Assembly: GCA_013306675.1 (NCBI GenBank)
Contig: JABLUY010000009.1
Span: 62,001-126,000 of the forward strand
DNA from: Thraustochytrium sp. TN22
Taxonomy: Eukaryota; Sar; Bigyra; Thraustochytrida; Thraustochytriidae
Direction: 5' to 3'
Length of the DNA stretch: 64,000 nucleotides
Position numbers and translations under genes: made by a program. Below are positions 59,169 to 64,000 of the stretch, in pieces. The notes beneath the pieces were generated by a model, which was given only the letters and a program-made list of their open reading frames with translations, searched no databases and was not told where the DNA came from. Position 1 is the stretch's first letter; the number at the start of each line of letters is the position of its first letter.

Positions 59169-61517
59169 ATGCTGGGCAACAAGGAGGATGACACGACGGC
59201 GCAGGCGACGAGCATGTCGCAGATCGATGCGCAGATGCAGGACAGCGGCCGCGTCGCCGGCGGGTCGTCGTCGGTGCCCGAGTCCACGCCGTCCTTGTCG
59301 ACGCGCGGCGGGCTGACCAAGAACGATGGCTCGCTGTCCAAGTCGGTGGTGCGCGACTTTAAGAAGCAGCAGCGCCAGGTGGCGCTCGTGACCTTTGCCG
59401 TGCTCACCGCAGCCGGCGCCTATGTGCTCATGCTCTTCATCGCCATGCCACTGTCCATTCACCTCATCGTGAACATGGACGTCAAGGGCTGCGACCCGGA
59501 GATCCAGGATGACTGCTTTGCCGCCACGGACGAGTCGCAGCGCAAGCTCACGCTCACGCTCTCGCTGCTGCGCACCATGACCTTCCTTATGGGCTCCACC
59601 GTTGGCGTGGTCAGTGACCGCTTCGGCCGCCGCCCGCTCCTGCTGGCCGCGCTCTGCGGCTATGCCACCACCGGCTTGCTCTTCCTCATCGGCTGGCGCA
59701 CCACCACGCTGGGTCTCTTCATCTTTGGCGGCATGGTGCTGGGTGCCTCCTCGCCCGTCACGCCGCATGGTATCGCCTACATTTCGGACGTCTCGCGCCC
59801 GGACCGCCTGGCCACCAACATGGGCATCCTGCAGGGCTTCGGCTACTTTCTCGGCCTGCTCAGCGGCGCGCTCGTCAGTCTTGCCGTGAGCGCCGCCACC
59901 ACGGGCCAGGATGAGGTCGAGGGCGAGGCGGCGCTCGACCCGTACGACCGCCTCTTTGACATGTCCTACGCAATCGGCCTCTGCTGGGCCGGCGTCGTGG
60001 CGATCACCATGTTCTTTTTCTTGCCCGAGTCGCTGCACAAGGAGGAGCGCACCACCAGCATCGACTTCAAGCGCGCCAACCCTTTCGGCTTCCTGCGCCT
60101 GGTCTCGCGCTCCAAGTACCTGCTCTGCCTCTGGATCTCCGCCGCCTTCGCCTGGATGGGCGTCGGCGCCGTCGAGGCCTGCACTGGCGGCTGGTGGCTG
60201 CGCCGCTACACGCAGAGTGACGTGACGCTCTTCGTGCAGTTCACCGTCATGATCTGGCTCGGCTCCGCCCTCGGCGCCGCCTTCGTGACGCCCATCCTCG
60301 TTAAGCTCTTTGGCCTCAAGGGCGCCATTCACTTTGGCATGATCTGGACCATCCTCGTCGGCGTCGCCTTCGTCGCCGCGCCCACCGTCAACCTCTCCTA
60401 CATTGCCGTCGGCGTCTCCTTCCTCGCCGCTCCGGTCGTGCCCACCGAGCTCTCGCTCATCATGGGCCAGGTCCCGGCCACCGAGAAGGGCGCCCTGGCC
60501 GGTGCCGTGCGCTCCTCGGAGGCCTTCTCCAAGCTCATTGGCATCCTCCTCTTCGGCAACACCTTTGCCATCTACATTGAGCCCTTCCGCCCGGACCAGT
60601 CCTGCGTCCCGCTCGACTACAGCTCCGCCAACCCGGTCAACACCTGCGACTGCGGCGTTTCCACCTGCCCCACCTACGACATCAACAACTCCTCCGGCCT
60701 CGTCGCCAGCCTGTCCTTCCCCTTTTACTACCAGCCCGCCGAGTGCACGCTTGGCTGGCTCAGCCCCAAGTTCGCTGGCAAGCCCTCCAAGCACATCGAG
60801 TTCAAGAACCCGGAGCCCAACCCGATCGTGCCGCAGTCCTTCGTCGACGACGGCCTCATCACTCGCGACGACACCTGCCACGGCGGTGGCCACCTCGGCA
60901 ACTCCAAGACGCTCGAGGTGGACCGCGAGTGGTGCGTGTCCGCCTCTGCGCTCGAGGCCCGCCTCGGCGCCGCTGCTGCCGCCAAGTTTAACGCCGACTA
61001 CGGTTGCCCTGGCTTCGACATCAGCTTCTACTTCGCCGACGCACCCAAGTACGCCAACATCGCCAACTGCGAGGCCGACATCAACGCCGACAACTGCGAC
61101 CAGGACCTCTTTAACACCACCTCCTCCGACCCCAGCTCCCTTAACTACAATGCCACCGAGTTCGAGCGCTTCTCCGGCGTCGTCTACAACATCACGAACG
61201 GCGTCGAAGACCCGTGCGGCTCCTTTGGCACCGCCGAGCTCAACCTGTGCTGGGAGGGCGTCATCTCTGACTTCCCCGCGCTCTTCCCCTTCATCTACCT
61301 CTCCATCCTCGGCCTTTGCTCCTACACTTTCTTCATTATCGCCGAGAAGTGCTACGGTGACCACGACCGCAAGTTCTGGGAGCACAACGCCGCCAAGGCC
61401 GCCGAGGCTGACGCTGCCGCGGCTGCCGGCGAGGACGAAGCCCCTACCACCGCGGACCGCAAGCGCGACGTCGAGCACGCCGCCGACCCGGCCGTCGTGC
61501 GCCCCGGCGATGTCTAA
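59169..61517 (+). CDS. MFS transporter 8 (subfamily A)
   Basis: 782 residues, the longest copy, no intron. The conserved MLGN start lies in TCGCAAGATGCTGGG context; an in-frame upstream ATG at 59142 is not conserved. The N-terminal tail ends NDGSLSKSVVRDF. After TM1: GCDPEIQDDCFAATDESQ, with an Ala as in subfamily B but otherwise A-like. Motif A GSTVGVVSDRFGRRPLL; SPVTPHGIAYISDVSRPDR; LPESLHKEERTTSIDFKRAN. The Cys-rich loop runs about 473-699 with CDCGVSTCPTYDINNSS and DYGCPGFDI; TM12 is about 700-728. The C-tail is extended (about 50 residues, Ala/Glu-rich with a KRDVE basic patch) and ends VVRPGDV. Closest to copies 1 and 2. Substrate unknown. Confidence 0.95.
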   Translation: MLGNKEDDTTAQATSMSQIDAQMQDSGRVAGGSSSVPESTPSLSTRGGLTKNDGSLSKSVVRDFKKQQRQVALVTFAVLTAAGAYVLMLFIAMPLSIHLIVNMDVKGCDPEIQDDCFAATDESQRKLTLTLSLLRTMTFLMGSTVGVVSDRFGRRPLLLAALCGYATTGLLFLIGWRTTTLGLFIFGGMVLGASSPVTPHGIAYISDVSRPDRLATNMGILQGFGYFLGLLSGALVSLAVSAATTGQDEVEGEAALDPYDRLFDMSYAIGLCWAGVVAITMFFFLPESLHKEERTTSIDFKRANPFGFLRLVSRSKYLLCLWISAAFAWMGVGAVEACTGGWWLRRYTQSDVTLFVQFTVMIWLGSALGAAFVTPILVKLFGLKGAIHFGMIWTILVGVAFVAAPTVNLSYIAVGVSFLAAPVVPTELSLIMGQVPATEKGALAGAVRSSEAFSKLIGILLFGNTFAIYIEPFRPDQSCVPLDYSSANPVNTCDCGVSTCPTYDINNSSGLVASLSFPFYYQPAECTLGWLSPKFAGKPSKHIEFKNPEPNPIVPQSFVDDGLITRDDTCHGGGHLGNSKTLEVDREWCVSASALEARLGAAAAAKFNADYGCPGFDISFYFADAPKYANIANCEADINADNCDQDLFNTTSSDPSSLNYNATEFERFSGVVYNITNGVEDPCGSFGTAELNLCWEGVISDFPALFPFIYLSILGLCSYTFFIIAEKCYGDHDRKFWEHNAAKAAEADAAAAAGEDEAPTTADRKRDVEHAADPAVVRPGDV

Positions 61518-62181
61518 GCGTCAACGTGAGCCTGACTGTGCGCGAGCGCCCCCCGCCCGTCTCGCCCATCTCTCCAGTGTAGACTATTCTCGGTCTGTCT
61601 CAATTCTACTCAGAAACCAAGCTCTTTTTTTTATCCATCTCATCATGTACGTGTGGATGCACGACTCGGACTCGGACGTCACGGTGCAATTCGTGCGCCG
61701 CCAATGCGTGCGCCGCGCACTGCACGCCCTGACTTGACCTGACGTGAGTCAGAGTCGCCAGCTAGCTACTAGCTAGAGCCTAGTAGCTGCAACGCCGCTG
61801 CTACTGCAGCTTGAAGCACCATTGAAGCACCCCCTCCGAGTCCTCCGAGGCCTGCGGCTCGGAGTCGGAGTCCACGATGAAAAGAATGCCTCAAAGTCCG
61901 GCGAGTCAAGCGAACAACCCCGTGACTCCGCCTCACTCAGGCTGACAGTGACTCAGAAGAGCAGCGCTTGCGCCGGCTTCAAGTTGGCGCGCGACCAGAC
62001 CAACTCGCCGGCTAAGCGTCGAGCGCCCGCGCCGCGTCGCAGGCTGCCGCGCGGTGAGCGTGCGGGCAGGGAGGTAGGCCGGTAGGTCGCGTCGGGCCAC
62101 GCCTCGCCTGGCGTGGCGTGGCGTGGCGTGGCGTGGCGTGGCGTGGCGTGGCGAGTCAGGCCAATCCGGCACGGACGATCG
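61518..62181. other. intergenic between transporter 8 and the protease gene
   Basis: No gene seen. Contains GACTCGGACTCGGACG (61663-61678), GCTAGCTACTAGCTAGAGCC (61761-61780), GGAGTCGGAGTCC (61861-61873) and a GTGGC/GCGTG pentanucleotide array (62110-62152) that ends 30 bp before the protease ATG. Confidence 0.6.
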
Positions 62182-63240
62182 ATGGCCATGTCCATGCCTC
62201 CCTCTTTCGCTCGCACGCCGCGCGCGGCGCTGGCGGCGCGGGCCGCGCTGCTGCTGCTGGCCATGTTAGCTGCGGCGCAGGCGCAAGCGCCGCAGACCGG
62301 GATGCGGAGCTTCGAGAGCACCAACGAACTGGGCAAGGTCCTGGCTACGCCGCGTATTGTCGGTGGCGTGGCTGTCTCGCCGCTTAACTACCCGTGGATG
62401 GTCAACATCATCTTCTTCGCCACACCGACGTCGGGCTCCATCTGCGGCGGCAGCTACCTGGGCTCGGCCAGCAGCACGTCGCACTTCTTCCTCACCGCGG
62501 CGCACTGCACCGTGAATGCTGACGATGCCCTTGAAATTCAGGTCGCCTTCAACCTGGACGACTACCAGTTGAGCGCGACGGACAAGGACGCCTTCGGCTT
62601 CTATGAGGACCCCACCATCTATGACCACCCCTCCTTCCACGATTTCCCTGCTGCGCTTGTCAATGATGTGTCCATCATCGAGATGAAGGACAATTACGCC
62701 ACGTCTAGCCTGCCCACCCCCGTTGCTCTTGCCGTCGAAGACAGCTCGCTTCCCGACGGCACTGCCGTGCACGTCATTGGCTACGGCGCCATTGCCGAAG
62801 ACGATGAGTCCAACTCGGGGCTGCGCTCCGTTTATGTCAACGTCACCAACATTGATGACTGCGCCGCGGCGTACACCACGACCTTAATCCGCGAGTCTAC
62901 GCATGTGTGTGCCGCTGCCTCCGGCAAGGACAGCTGCCAGGGCGACTCGGGCGGCCCTCTCTTCGTCACGCAAGAAGGCCTGGACATCCAGGTCGGCATC
63001 GTCTCCTTCGGCAACGGCTGTGCCGAGCCGGGCTATCCGGGCGTCTACACGCGCGTGGCCGGCTACACCGACTACATCATGTCCATCTTCCCGGGCGCCA
63101 CCTTCGCCAACGGCACCGACAACGTCTACACGATGGACCCCTACTCCATTTCGGATGAGCCCTCATCCGCGCCCGCCCTGGGCCTTTCCTCGGCCCCGCT
63201 CGCGACCCTGCTCGCCCTCGCGGCCCTCGTTGCGAACTGA
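62182..63240 (+). CDS. trypsin-like serine protease (S1), secreted, probably GPI-anchored
   Basis: 352 residues. The frame is open upstream through the pentanucleotide array, but the first ATG is 62182. Signal peptide about 1-36, a short propeptide, then the activation site R58-IVGG. Catalytic triad: His108 (LTAAHC), Asp162 (NDVSIIEM) and Ser256 (GDSGGPL). Asp250 in GKDSCQGDSGG occupies the S1-pocket position that gives trypsin its Arg/Lys preference; SFGNGCAEPGYPGVYTRV completes the fold. A Ser/Pro-rich tail and hydrophobic C-terminus (about 336-350, LATLLALAALVAN) look like a GPI signal, suggesting a surface-bound enzyme. A second S1 gene follows in the same direction, so this is probably a tandem pair. 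All catalytic residues are present; an active zymogen is expected. Confidence 0.93.
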   Translation: MAMSMPPSFARTPRAALAARAALLLLAMLAAAQAQAPQTGMRSFESTNELGKVLATPRIVGGVAVSPLNYPWMVNIIFFATPTSGSICGGSYLGSASSTSHFFLTAAHCTVNADDALEIQVAFNLDDYQLSATDKDAFGFYEDPTIYDHPSFHDFPAALVNDVSIIEMKDNYATSSLPTPVALAVEDSSLPDGTAVHVIGYGAIAEDDESNSGLRSVYVNVTNIDDCAAAYTTTLIRESTHVCAAASGKDSCQGDSGGPLFVTQEGLDIQVGIVSFGNGCAEPGYPGVYTRVAGYTDYIMSIFPGATFANGTDNVYTMDPYSISDEPSSAPALGLSSAPLATLLALAALVAN

Positions 63241-63826
63241 TTCGCTCGTGCCCATGATCTTTTTGTCACGGAACGTTAGGCCCAGCTACTAGCGTGGTAG
63301 CCTCTAGCTAGCTAGCTAGAGCTAGCTACCTACCTAGAGAGTAGCGCCCGCAAGCATGAGCCGCCATGCCAGCGTCGTTCCTTCTGACAGCTGCATTTCG
63401 CTCTTGCCCGAGCCTTCGCTCGTGCCCATGATCTTTTGTCAATAATTAAGCGCCAGCAAACATGAGCCGCCACGCCGGCGTCGTTCCTTCTGACCGTTGC
63501 ATCTCGTTCTTGCCGAGCCTTCTCTTCTCCGGCTCCTCACGCTGCCTCGCGCCCGGCTGCCTCGCGCTGGCCGCCAGCTCGCCGCGGTACCGCTCGCCCT
63601 CAGTGGTCTCACTCACTGTCCAGTGCCTGCGGCCGCTTCCGTCCGCAGCGTAACCAGCGGGCTGCGAGTCAGCGCCGCACGCGCCGCGCCGGCATTCGCG
63701 CGGCCGCGGCGCGGCTCGCGGCGCGCTGCGCGCGGCGGAGTCGGGCGGGCCGGCGGCAGACGCGCTGCGGAGGGCCCGGTGGCGCGAGCGCAGCGGCCCG
63801 GGCGAGGCGGAGAGACGGAGACGAGG
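63241..63826. other. intergenic between the two proteases, with duplicated block
   Basis: A GCTAGC-rich block (63303-63330). A duplicated stretch: TTCGCTCGTGCCCATGATCT occurs at 63241 and again at 63416; CATGAGCCGCCATGCCAGCG (63355) and CATGAGCCGCCACGCCGGCG (63460) start similar 60-bp segments containing GTCGTTCCTTCTGAC. This is an imperfect tandem duplication with period of about 105-175 bp. Confidence 0.7.
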
Positions 63827-64000
63827 ATGGAGGCCCGCGGCGGCCCGCTGAGCCTGAGGAGGCTGCTCGTCACGGCCGCGGTCGGCGCGAGCGTGGCGGC
63901 GGCGCACGTGGGCGCGAGCGGCGAGGCCAGCACGCGCATCGTGGGCGGGGTCGTCACGTCCCCGCTGGAGATGCCGTACATGGCGGTGCTCCTCGTCAGG
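63827..64000 (+). CDS. trypsin-like serine protease (S1), 5' part, cut by window edge
   Basis: 58 codons are visible before the window ends. MEARGGPLSLRRLLVTAAVG and the following Ala-rich stretch form a signal peptide. STRIVGGVVTSPLEMPYMAV is the activation site and first strand of an S1 domain, parallel to PRIVGGVAVSPLNYPWMV in the gene at 62182-63240. The catalytic residues lie beyond the window. The gene is probably a tandem paralogue of its upstream neighbour. Confidence 0.8.
   Translation, partial: MEARGGPLSLRRLLVTAAVGASVAAAHVGASGEASTRIVGGVVTSPLEMPYMAVLLVR

Noticed and set aside
1-64000. Transposons, retroelements, virus-like genes
   Set aside because: No reverse transcriptase, integrase, transposase, capsid motifs or long terminal repeats were recognised in any frame.

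Overview
The window looks like nuclear DNA of a single-celled eukaryote with a GC-rich, gene-dense genome and few introns. It carries typical eukaryotic families: an NAK/STK16-type kinase, a Hook-type dynein adaptor, a DUF4485/CEP112-type centrosomal protein, a candidate selenoprotein S, GPI-type tails and Pol III tRNA genes. Most genes are single long reading frames; the one clear spliceosomal intron (GT..AG, 15669-15839) lies in the Hook-like gene. A thraustochytrid-like stramenopile would fit, but the sequence alone does not prove the lineage.

Layout. 1-4.4 kb: a tandem segmental duplication carrying two minus-strand genes for secreted, cysteine-rich, probably GPI-anchored proteins. 4.8-22.4 kb: a run of mostly intracellular genes: an STK16-like kinase; a divergent pair made of a small coiled-coil protein and a large SYCP2/Red1-like protein; an unknown basic protein with a likely nuclear localisation signal, followed by five 32-bp hairpin repeats; a His- and RS-rich membrane protein; three identical tRNA-Val(CAC) genes; a Hook-like protein convergent with a CEP112-like protein; a helical unknown; and a short membrane protein whose in-frame TGA sits exactly where selenoprotein S carries selenocysteine.

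25.1-61.5 kb: eight co-oriented, intronless genes for 12-TM major facilitator transporters (MFSD14/TetA-like) spaced 3.6-6.1 kb apart. All carry a cysteine-rich, glycosylatable domain of about 210-230 residues between TM11 and TM12. They form two subfamilies in the order A-A-B-B-B-B-A-A, and a decayed fragment of a further copy lies between the fifth and sixth genes. 62.2-64 kb: two co-oriented trypsin-like (S1) protease genes, the second cut by the window edge.

The spaces between genes are long (up to 4 kb) and rich in short tandem repeats and recurring words: GCTAGC clusters close to several start codons, AACTTGAA/TTCAAGTT blocks, and GACTCGG blocks. The region reads as a house-keeping segment joined to repeatedly duplicated surface and secreted gene families. 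I found no virus-like element, transposase, reverse transcriptase or CRISPR array.
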